This document shows positions 1 through 5,108 of a DNA stretch of 6,755 nucleotides, piece by piece (the stretch's first letter is position 1; the number at the start of each line of letters is the position of its first letter). The stretch is from Parcubacteria group bacterium CG10_big_fil_rev_8_21_14_0_10_35_15. GTDB taxonomy: Bacteria; Patescibacteriota; Minisyncoccia; Minisyncoccales; GWA2-46-15. The position numbers and the translations under genes are program-made. The DNA is taken from positions 5,432 to 12,186 of the forward strand of contig PFDL01000023.1 in NCBI GenBank assembly GCA_002772575.1, written 5' to 3'. The notes below the pieces were generated by a model, which had not been told where the DNA came from, ran no database searches, and worked only from the letters and a program-made list of their open reading frames with translations.

Positions 1-185
1 TATTCTCTTTTAAGCTCTTCTCTTCTTAAGGCCTCTTTCTTTTTGGCCTCATCTGATTTTGTCCTCTTTTGGAATCTATTTTTCTTTACTTTTCTCAAAA
101 TACCGCTTCGCTGTAATCGCTGGCCAAACCTTCTCGCTAAACCCTGACTAGTTTCCCTATTTTGTCTTTTTACTTCTAATGGCAT
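1..185 (-). CDS. rpsU: Small ribosomal subunit protein bS21 (3' end outside window)
   Basis: Reading the minus strand from the ATG at 185-183 gives about 61 residues with no stop before the window edge. They begin MPLEVKRQNRETSQGLARRF and continue with RSGILRKVKKNRF, then a Lys/Arg/Glu-rich tail ending in LRREELKRE. This is the bS21 pattern: a short N-terminal strand, a conserved RRF segment, a basic KK.RF stretch and a basic C-terminal helix. bS21 binds the platform of the 30S subunit near the anti-Shine-Dalgarno end of 16S rRNA and helps initiation. It is the last visible gene of a lepB-hisS-rpsU run and overlaps the end of hisS by 29 bp in another frame. No Shine-Dalgarno sequence precedes the ATG; the upstream bases are A-rich. 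The C-terminus is truncated by the window, so the full length is unknown. Identification rests on pattern recognition of a short protein. Confidence 0.8.
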   Translation of the reverse strand, partial: MPLEVKRQNRETSQGLARRFGQRLQRSGILRKVKKNRFQKRTKSDEAKKKEALRREELKRE

Positions 186-1482
186 AATTGTTTTTTCTTT
201 TTAAACGTTTTTTAATTTCATTGATTATTTTATCTATTTTAAACGTATCTTGAATTCCGTTTTTCATATCTCTTAAAATAACTGTTTTTTCCAGAGCCTC
301 TTTTTGCCCCAAAATCAAAGTATATCTAATATTAAGACGATCAGCTCTGGTCAATTGAACCTTTAAACTATCTTTAGAAAGAGACTCTGCTACTGGAATT
401 TTCGCTTTTCTAAATTCTTCAAAAAGTTTTAAACTTTTCTTTTTAGCTAAATCCCCAACTTGAGCCAAAAACACTTCTTTTTTGGAATCAATTGAAACCC
501 TGAATTGATTTTTCTTCATTTCATTGATTATCCTTTCAACTCCAGCCGCTCCGCCACAGGCAGGAATATCTTTGCCTCCAATAATTTTACCAAGATTGTC
601 ATAACGCCCACCGCCAATTAAGGCAATCGGTAAAACTTGATCAGGAGAAACAATTTCGCTAAAAATCTCAAAAACAGTTTTAGTATAATAATCAAGTCCG
701 CGAACCAAATAAGGGTTCAATCTATATGGCAAACCCAGCTCATCTAAAAATTCCAATGTTTCTTTGAAATGGCTATTACATTCTTCACAAAGATGATCAA
801 TAATTTGAGGCGCTTGAGCCTTAACGGGTTGGCACTTTTCTTCTTTACAATCCAAAAATCTTAATGGATTTTCTCTAACCCTTCTTTTACAATCTACACA
901 AAGAGAATTAATATTAGATCTCAAATAACTGGTTAAAATCTTTTTAAAATATGGACGACAACAACCGGCGCCAATGCTATTTACTTCTATAACCAGATTT
1001 TTAAACTTCAATTCAAATAAAAGATTATAAAAAGCCTGAATCACTTGGGCATCAATAGCAGGACTTTTTTCTCCAAAAACCTCAAAATTAATCTGTCTAA
1101 ACTGTCTGAATCTGCCTGCCTGCGGACTTTCATATCTAAAAACAGAACCAACTGAAAAAAGCTTGACTGGTTGAGGCAAATTCATCATACCGTGCTGAAT
1201 AAATGCCCTCATTACCCCTGGCGTAAATTCCGGCCTTAAGGTTAAAAGATCTCCTCCTCTGGTTTTTAAAGAAAACATCTGCTTTTCTACAATATCGGTA
1301 TTTAAACCGGTTCCTTTTTCATAAAGATCGGTAAACTCTAAAATAGGAGTTTCAATTTTTTCAAAACCATAAAAACTTGCTATATTTTCGGCAATGCCAT
1401 ATAGCTTTTCAAAATATTTTTGATCCTCTGGCAAAATATCGTGCATGCCTTGAGGAGATTGAAGTCTTTGTTTTTTTGCCAT
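157..1482 (-). CDS. hisS: Histidyl-tRNA synthetase
   Basis: Class II aminoacyl-tRNA synthetase that charges tRNA-His with histidine using ATP in the cytoplasm. I start it at the ATG at 1482 (MAKKQRLQSPQGMHDILPED, 441 residues), because the family's conserved N-terminus (P.GmhDilP) begins there. An in-frame ATG at 1557 would add 25 unconserved residues overlapping lepB. With this start, TLRPE is at about 81-85 and motif 2 (FRYESPQAGRFRQFRQ) begins at about 115. The histidine-specific RGLDYY is at 261-266, GGGRYD at 290-295, and motif 3 ends in GVERI at 314-318. The insert at about 190-240 has paired cysteines (C195/C198, C212/C217, C232/C235), compatible with a metal-binding knuckle seen in many HisRS. 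The C-terminal ~100 residues form the anticodon-binding domain. The length is slightly above the usual 420-430. It lies 34 bp after lepB and ends (TAG) inside rpsU, so it is very likely cotranscribed. No Shine-Dalgarno sequence is visible. Confidence 0.96.
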   Translation of the reverse strand: MAKKQRLQSPQGMHDILPEDQKYFEKLYGIAENIASFYGFEKIETPILEFTDLYEKGTGLNTDIVEKQMFSLKTRGGDLLTLRPEFTPGVMRAFIQHGMMNLPQPVKLFSVGSVFRYESPQAGRFRQFRQINFEVFGEKSPAIDAQVIQAFYNLLFELKFKNLVIEVNSIGAGCCRPYFKKILTSYLRSNINSLCVDCKRRVRENPLRFLDCKEEKCQPVKAQAPQIIDHLCEECNSHFKETLEFLDELGLPYRLNPYLVRGLDYYTKTVFEIFSEIVSPDQVLPIALIGGGRYDNLGKIIGGKDIPACGGAAGVERIINEMKKNQFRVSIDSKKEVFLAQVGDLAKKKSLKLFEEFRKAKIPVAESLSKDSLKVQLTRADRLNIRYTLILGQKEALEKTVILRDMKNGIQDTFKIDKIINEIKKRLKRKNNYAIRSKKTK

Positions 1483-1516
1483 TTTAATAATGATTAAGAA
1501 ATCAATATACCGAATT

Positions 1517-2071
1517 TTATTCGCTATACGCTGGTAAACTAATTTTACTAATTTCATCTAAAGGCAAGAGTCTAAAAAGAACCCTACCAATAATGTTTTG
1601 TCTTGGTAAAACCCCCCAAGACCTTGAATCCGAAGAAGATGGCCTATTGTCGCCCATAACAAAAAATTCTCCGATCCCCAATATTAATTTTAAACTCCCA
1701 ATAGTAATATCTGTCTCCGGCAAATAAGTATCTTCTTTTAAAGTAATTTTTTGGCCATTTTTATCAAAAACATAAACTTGCGTATCTCTAATTTCTATTG
1801 TTTCGCCCGGCAAACCAATAATCCTTTTAATATATCTCTGCGAAGGATTATACGGATATCTAAACACTATCACCTCTCCTCTGGCCGGCTCTTTAAAACG
1901 ATAAGAGATCTCATCAATAATTAAATAGTTGCCATTCTGGAAATTCGGCTCCATTGATTGACCCCTAACAATGAACGGTTGAAAAACAAAATAACGAATT
2001 GGTAAAACAATTAATAGAGCTAAAATAACGATTTTTATAGTTTCCCAAACAAAAATAAAGAAATTTTTCAT
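1517..2071 (-). CDS. lepB: Signal peptidase I
   Basis: Membrane-bound serine protease that removes signal peptides from exported preproteins on the outer face of the cytoplasmic membrane. The 184-residue product has one N-terminal membrane segment (about residues 6-30), then the catalytic serine in GQSMEPNF (S39). The general-base lysine is in RYIKRIIGLPGE (K82), and box E reads MGDNRPSSSDSR (about 139-150). The S/K dyad and the GDN and SDSR signatures are intact, so the enzyme should be active. The length is typical of the short, single-anchor form in Gram-positives and compact genomes. It is the first gene of the minus-strand run and faces pth across a 59-bp gap. A promoter-like sequence ends six bases before its ATG, which suggests a leaderless transcript. 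It ends with TAA at 1519-1517. Confidence 0.96.
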   Translation of the reverse strand: MKNFFIFVWETIKIVILALLIVLPIRYFVFQPFIVRGQSMEPNFQNGNYLIIDEISYRFKEPARGEVIVFRYPYNPSQRYIKRIIGLPGETIEIRDTQVYVFDKNGQKITLKEDTYLPETDITIGSLKLILGIGEFFVMGDNRPSSSDSRSWGVLPRQNIIGRVLFRLLPLDEISKISLPAYSE

Positions 2072-2077
2072 TTGTTA

Positions 2078-2106
2078 ATCATATCCGCTTTTTGGAAATA
2101 AAGCAA
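2078..2106 (-). promoter_or_regulatory. Candidate sigma-70-type promoter of lepB-hisS-rpsU
   Basis: On the minus strand, TTGCTT (2106-2101) is followed after 17 bp by TATGAT (2083-2078), a 5/6 match to the -10 consensus with optimal spacing. Only six bases separate the -10 from the lepB ATG, so initiation at the usual distance would fall on or next to the A of the start codon. The -35 is only a 3/6 match. It interlocks with the pth promoter on the other strand. Confidence 0.55.
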
Positions 2107-2121
2107 GAACGATGATATAAT
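2092..2121 (+). promoter_or_regulatory. Candidate extended -10 promoter of pth
   Basis: The plus strand has a perfect extended -10, TGATATAAT (2113-2121). TTGGAA (2092-2097, 4/6 to TTGACA) lies 18 bp upstream of the TATAAT hexamer. Transcription would start near 2127-2129 and the pth ATG is at 2131, leaving no room for a Shine-Dalgarno sequence. The messenger is therefore predicted to be leaderless or to have a leader of only a few bases. The -35 lies within the spacer of the divergent lepB promoter. Confidence 0.65.
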
Positions 2122-2130
2122 CAAAATAAG

Positions 2131-2739
2131 ATGAATAAAACAAAAATATTGATCGCAGGATTAGGAAATCCTGGCCAAGAATACGACAATACCTGGCACA
2201 ATTTCGGGTTTTTAACGATTGATGAATTTCAAAGGCAAAATGGTTTTCCGGATTTTATCGTCTCTCAAAAATTTCATGCTTTAATTTCTGAAAAAATCTT
2301 GGATGATAAAAAAATTACTCTCTTTAAGCCACAGACTTTTATGAATGAATCTGGGAAGAGCGTCAAATCTCTGCTCGCCAACCACCATAATAAGATTGCT
2401 ATGGCAATGCTATTACGGGGATTTATTGTTATTCATGACGACGTTGATCTACCTAAGGGAAAAATAAGAATTTCCAAAGACAAAGGCACGGCCGGTCATA
2501 AAGGCATTGATTCGATTATCAAAACACTGAAAAGTAAAAATTTTGGCCGCATCAGAATCGGAGTTAGGCCGACTGATTATGTCCCCGGCTCAAGATCGCT
2601 TAATCAATTCGTCCTCAAGAAATTCACTAAAAATGAAAGAAAGATCGTGGCAAAAGCGATTAAAGATGCCAATGAAGCGATTAAAATGATTTTAGAAGAA
2701 GGTATTGATAAGGCGATGAATAAATATAATAGTCGCTAA
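2131..2739 (+). CDS. pth: Peptidyl-tRNA hydrolase
   Basis: Cleaves peptidyl-tRNAs that drop off the ribosome, recycling tRNA; normally essential. The 202-residue product has the Pth fold signatures in order: GLGNPGQEY (N13), the catalytic histidine in NTWHNFGF (H23), FKPQTFMNESG (N72), VIHDDVDLPKG (D103), AGHKGIDSI (H123) and FGRIRIGVRP. Its length is normal for the family. Three departures from the E. coli type are visible. TRHN reads TWHN. GHNG reads GHKG, so Lys124 stands where E. coli has the tRNA-contacting Asn114. The segment before VIHDD (about residues 86-100) is about five residues longer and more hydrophobic than usual. The catalytic His and the main Asn and Asp residues are kept, so activity is expected. 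It is divergent from lepB and followed by 284 bp of non-coding DNA before topA. The TAA stop begins a run of seven A residues (2738-2744). Confidence 0.95.
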   Translation: MNKTKILIAGLGNPGQEYDNTWHNFGFLTIDEFQRQNGFPDFIVSQKFHALISEKILDDKKITLFKPQTFMNESGKSVKSLLANHHNKIAMAMLLRGFIVIHDDVDLPKGKIRISKDKGTAGHKGIDSIIKTLKSKNFGRIRIGVRPTDYVPGSRSLNQFVLKKFTKNERKIVAKAIKDANEAIKMILEEGIDKAMNKYNSR

Positions 2740-2764
2740 AAAAACTCAAAAGTAAATTTTATAC

Positions 2765-2877
2765 TCCGGCCTGTTGACGAGCGCAATCATTAAACAGCAT
2801 TTGCTATTAATGATTTTCTTTAAGCTAAAGATCCTATAAGGAGGGATGGATCTTCAACAACTCGTCAGCAGACCGGA
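2765..2877. ncRNA. Candidate structured RNA or inverted-repeat element, three-way junction
   Basis: The arms 2765-2781 (TCCGGCCTGTTGACGAG) and 2861-2877 (CTCGTCAGCAGACCGGA) pair over 17 positions, with one mismatch and one wobble. Inside are two hairpins. One pairs AATCATTAA (2785-2793) with TTAATGATT (2807-2815). The other pairs AAGATCC (2828-2834) with GGATCTT (2848-2854) around a 13-nt loop (2835-2847) holding AAGGAGGG on plus, or CCCTCCTT on minus. A competing hairpin, CTTTA (2818-2822) with TAAAG (2826-2830), would disrupt the second one. The closing arms are GC-richer than their surroundings. The pairing symmetry does not reveal the transcribed strand. Neither end has a canonical terminator U-run directly after the stem, although the minus strand has U7 about 20 nt beyond (2744-2738). 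I do not recognise it as a known riboswitch, 5S rRNA, SRP RNA or T-box. It could be a small RNA, a 5' leader element or a mobile palindromic repeat. Confidence 0.45.
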
Positions 2878-2897
2878 AAACAAAACCAAAACTTCTT

Positions 2898-2940
2898 TAT
2901 ATAATAATTATATAGTAACATAGGATAATGGATTTGTCAA
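2898..2940. promoter_or_regulatory. Candidate bidirectional promoter region with palindromic -10
   Basis: Bases 2898-2914 form a perfect palindrome around A2906, so TATAAT reads on plus at 2900-2905 and on minus at 2912-2907. On the minus strand a perfect TTGACA (2940-2935) lies 17 bp before TACTAT (2917-2912, 4/6). This could drive an RNA leftward through the structured element at 2765-2877. The plus reading has no convincing -35. The region is AT-rich, so chance -10 matches are easy; only the TTGACA with correct spacing raises it above background. Confidence 0.35.
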
Positions 2941-2961
2941 ATAGAAAATTAGTGCTGAACG

Positions 2962-2970
2962 TGCTATTTT
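2962..2970 (+). promoter_or_regulatory. Possible extended -10 for topA
   Basis: TGCTATTTT matches the TG-n-hexamer form of an extended -10 element, 53 bp before the topA ATG. Initiation near 2977 would put the 23-bp palindrome (2993-3015) in the 5' untranslated region. There is no good -35: TTGTCA at 2934-2939 is 25 bp from the hexamer, which is too far. This is a weak call. Confidence 0.25.
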
Positions 2971-2981
2971 AAAACAATAAC

Positions 2982-3015
2982 TCAGAAACTTAACTTAGAA
3001 ACTTAGTTTCTAAGT
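2982..3015 (+). promoter_or_regulatory. Perfect 23-bp palindrome with extra half-site, possible operator or mRNA hairpin upstream of topA
   Basis: Arms ACTTAGAAACT (2993-3003) and AGTTTCTAAGT (3005-3015) are exact reverse complements around T3004. The arm's core recurs upstream: TCAGAAACTTA (2982-2992) matches TTAGAAACTTA (2995-3005) at 10 of 11 positions, with a 13-bp period. The palindrome ends eight bases before the topA ATG. As DNA it looks like a dimeric repressor site with a third half-site. As RNA it would fold a 10-bp stem with a 3-nt loop next to the start codon. Either reading implies control of topA. No regulator is encoded in the window. Confidence 0.55.
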
Positions 3016-3023
3016 GAAACAAA

Positions 3024-5108
3024 ATGAAACTTATCATTGTTGAAAGTCCGACAAAATCAAACACTATTAAAAAATTTCTTGGTAAAGATTATGATGTCGC
3101 CGCCACCTATGGCCACATCAGAGACCTGCCACAAGATAGTTTTGGCATTGATCTCAAAAATAATTTCCAACCTGATTACGTTATTCCAACTAAAGCTAAA
3201 AAAGTGATTAAGACATTAAAGGCTTTAGTAAAAAAATCAGACAGCGTTATTCTGGCAAGCGACGAAGACCGCGAAGGTGAGGCTATTTCTTGGCACTTAA
3301 TTAAAGCATTAGGACTTGAAAAAAAATCAAGTATTCCGTATCAAAGAATCGCTTTTCATGAAATAACTAAACCGGCAATTGAAAAAGCTTTGGAAAATCC
3401 AAGGAATATTGATATGAATTTGGTTGACGCCCAACAAGCCAGAAGAATCTTAGACAGGATCGTTGGCTATAAGCTCTCTCCATTTTTATGGAAAAAAATT
3501 GCTCAAGGATTATCAGCTGGTCGAGTCCAATCAGTCGCGGTCAGATTAATAGTTGAAAGAGAAACAGAAATAAAAAATTTTATCGCTCAAGAGTATTGGG
3601 ATATCAACGCTTTATTAAAAAAAGAGGAAAATAATGAGTTTGAAGCCATACTTTCTAAGATAGATAAGGAAACTATTTCAAAATTCAGCATTCAAACAAA
3701 AATCAAAGCAGATGAAATAATTAAAAATCTGGACAACGCAGATTATAAGATAAGTAATATAGAAAAAAAAGAAACCAAAAAAAGCCCATTACCTCCTTTT
3801 ACCACTTCAACTCTTCAGCAAGAAGCATGGAAGAAACTGCGCTTTCCGGCCAAATTCACTATGAGAATTGCTCAAAGTCTTTACGAGAAAGGATTAATAA
3901 CCTACCACAGAACTGATTCTCTCAATCTCTCTAATATTGCTTTGGCTGAAGCTGAAAAATATATTTTAGATAATTTCGGTAAAAATTATTGGCCAGGATT
4001 TTCCAAGAACTATAAAACAAAAAATAAATCAGCTCAAGAAGCTCATGAAGCTATTAGACCAACGGATCCTCTTAAGGATCCGCCCTCCATAGCCTTGGCG
4101 AAGGAGGGCTTAATCGAGGCGGATCTCAAGCTCTATACCCTTATTTGGCAAAGATTTTTGGCCTGCCAAATGTCAGAAGCAATTTTCAACTCAATTGCAA
4201 TTGATATCGTTGCTAAAAAAGAAGGATCAAAAACACATTTATTAAGAGCAACTGGCCAAACCTTGAAATTTGACGGTTTTTTAAAAGTTTACCCTTTAAA
4301 ATTTGAAGAAACAGAACTTCCTTTACTAGAAAAAAACGATAGCTTAAATCTTATAAAACTTGTTCCTATCCAACATTTCACACAGCCACCAGCGCGTTAT
4401 TCTGAAGCAAGTCTGATTAAGGCTTTAGAAAAATTTGGAGTTGGCAGGCCATCAACCTACGCTCCGACTTTGGAAATAATTCAGGTTAGGGGTTATGTTA
4501 AAAAAGATGAGAAAAAATTATTTTTACCAACCGATATCGGCTCTATTGTTAATGAATTATTAGTAAAACATTTTCCAGAAATTGTTGATATTGACTTTAC
4601 GGCAAAAATGGAATTAGAATTTGATTTAATCTCTATCGGAAAGAAAAAATGGGTACCAGTCATTGAAGAATTTTATATTCCATTCAAAGAAAACTTAAAA
4701 TTAAAAGAAAAAGAAATCTCTAAAAAAGATTTTGCTCAAGAAAAAACCGATGAGATTTGCCCGGACTGCGCCAAGCCATTGGTAATTAAAATAAGCAGGT
4801 TTGGTAAATTTTATGCTTGTTCTGATTTTCCAAAATGTAAATATAAAAAGAATATTAATATCTCTTTAGGGCTTCGCTGCCCAAAATGCAAAGAGGGGGA
4901 CATGATTGAAAGACGCACTAAAAAACGTAAAATTTTTTACGGCTGTTCTAAGTGGCCAAATTGTGATTTTGCTGTTTGGGATAAACCAACCGGAGAAATT
5001 TGTAAAATCTGTCAATCATTGATAGTAAAAACAAAATGGAGAAAAGAAAAATGCGCAAATCCAGATTGTCCAAGTAATCAAAAAATCGTTGTTGCAACAG
5101 ACTCTTGA
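3024..5108 (+). CDS. topA: DNA topoisomerase I (type IA)
   Basis: Relaxes negative supercoils by single-strand cleavage through a 5'-phosphotyrosine link. The 694-residue product starts MKLIIVESPTKSNTIKKFLG, the standard Toprim start with catalytic E7. The Toprim acidic triad region SDEDREGE is at 79-86 and SAGRVQSVA at 164-172. The active-site tyrosine is Y294 in LITYHRTDS, followed by QEAHEAIRPTD (338-348) and PPARYSEASLIKALE (455-469). Three C-terminal zinc fingers follow: C579/C582/C599/C605, C619/C622/C641/C647 and C660/C663/C677/C682. The core is complete. Residues about 348-368 are encoded by a GC-rich palindromic element (separate entry) in place of the usual surface linker between IRPTD and KLY.LIW. 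No Shine-Dalgarno sequence precedes the ATG; a strong palindrome ends eight bases upstream. The stop is a tandem TGA TAA, and the last bases overlap the relA-type gene, suggesting translational coupling. Confidence 0.97.
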   Translation: MKLIIVESPTKSNTIKKFLGKDYDVAATYGHIRDLPQDSFGIDLKNNFQPDYVIPTKAKKVIKTLKALVKKSDSVILASDEDREGEAISWHLIKALGLEKKSSIPYQRIAFHEITKPAIEKALENPRNIDMNLVDAQQARRILDRIVGYKLSPFLWKKIAQGLSAGRVQSVAVRLIVERETEIKNFIAQEYWDINALLKKEENNEFEAILSKIDKETISKFSIQTKIKADEIIKNLDNADYKISNIEKKETKKSPLPPFTTSTLQQEAWKKLRFPAKFTMRIAQSLYEKGLITYHRTDSLNLSNIALAEAEKYILDNFGKNYWPGFSKNYKTKNKSAQEAHEAIRPTDPLKDPPSIALAKEGLIEADLKLYTLIWQRFLACQMSEAIFNSIAIDIVAKKEGSKTHLLRATGQTLKFDGFLKVYPLKFEETELPLLEKNDSLNLIKLVPIQHFTQPPARYSEASLIKALEKFGVGRPSTYAPTLEIIQVRGYVKKDEKKLFLPTDIGSIVNELLVKHFPEIVDIDFTAKMELEFDLISIGKKKWVPVIEEFYIPFKENLKLKEKEISKKDFAQEKTDEICPDCAKPLVIKISRFGKFYACSDFPKCKYKKNINISLGLRCPKCKEGDMIERRTKKRKIFYGCSKWPNCDFAVWDKPTGEICKICQSLIVKTKWRKEKCANPDCPSNQKIVVATDS
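4064..4125. repeat. Nested palindromic mini-element inside the topA coding sequence
   Basis: This 62-bp stretch is visibly richer in GC than the rest of topA and is built of nested inverted repeats. GGATCCT (4064-4070) pairs with AGGATCC (4075-4081). GATCCGCC (4077-4084) pairs with GGCGGATC (4118-4125). GCCCTCC (4082-4088) pairs with GGAGGGC (4103-4109), with GCC/GGC inside. It is translated in frame as about residues 348-368 (PLKDPPSIALAKEGLIEAD), between the conserved blocks HEAIRPTD and KLYTLIWQRF. The linker is about three residues longer than the common form I know, so the element seems to have largely replaced, or grown within, a tolerant loop. The behaviour recalls protein-coding palindromic repeats such as those of Rickettsia. 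I believe similar sequences with a CCTTGGCGAAGG core recur in Patescibacteria, but that is from memory and not checked. Confidence 0.7.

Noticed and set aside
1112..1125. CTGCCTGCCTGCGG micro-repeat in hisS
   Set aside because: It encodes the conserved SPQAGR of motif 2; protein constraint explains it.
1491..1504. TGATT/AATCA hairpin just upstream of hisS
   Set aside because: The 5-bp AT-rich stem is too weak and too likely by chance in this composition.
1483..1557. 25-residue N-terminal extension of HisRS from an upstream ATG
   Set aside because: It is unconserved, overlaps the end of lepB, and the family's N-terminal motif starts right after the ATG at 1482.
2765..2877. Intrinsic terminator of pth
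   Set aside because: The stem is far larger than a terminator, is multibranched, and on the plus strand is followed by an A-rich tract, not a T-run.
2765..2877. Hammerhead ribozyme, because of the TTGACGAG segment
   Set aside because: The CTGANGA...GAAA core is not present in the right arrangement, and GACGAG is fully paired in the closing stem.
2846..2923. Short plus-strand frame (25 codons) starting ATGGATCTT just after AAGGAGGG
   Set aside because: The spacing from GGAGG to ATG is only one base, the frame runs through the closing stem of the structured element, and the peptide is unremarkable.
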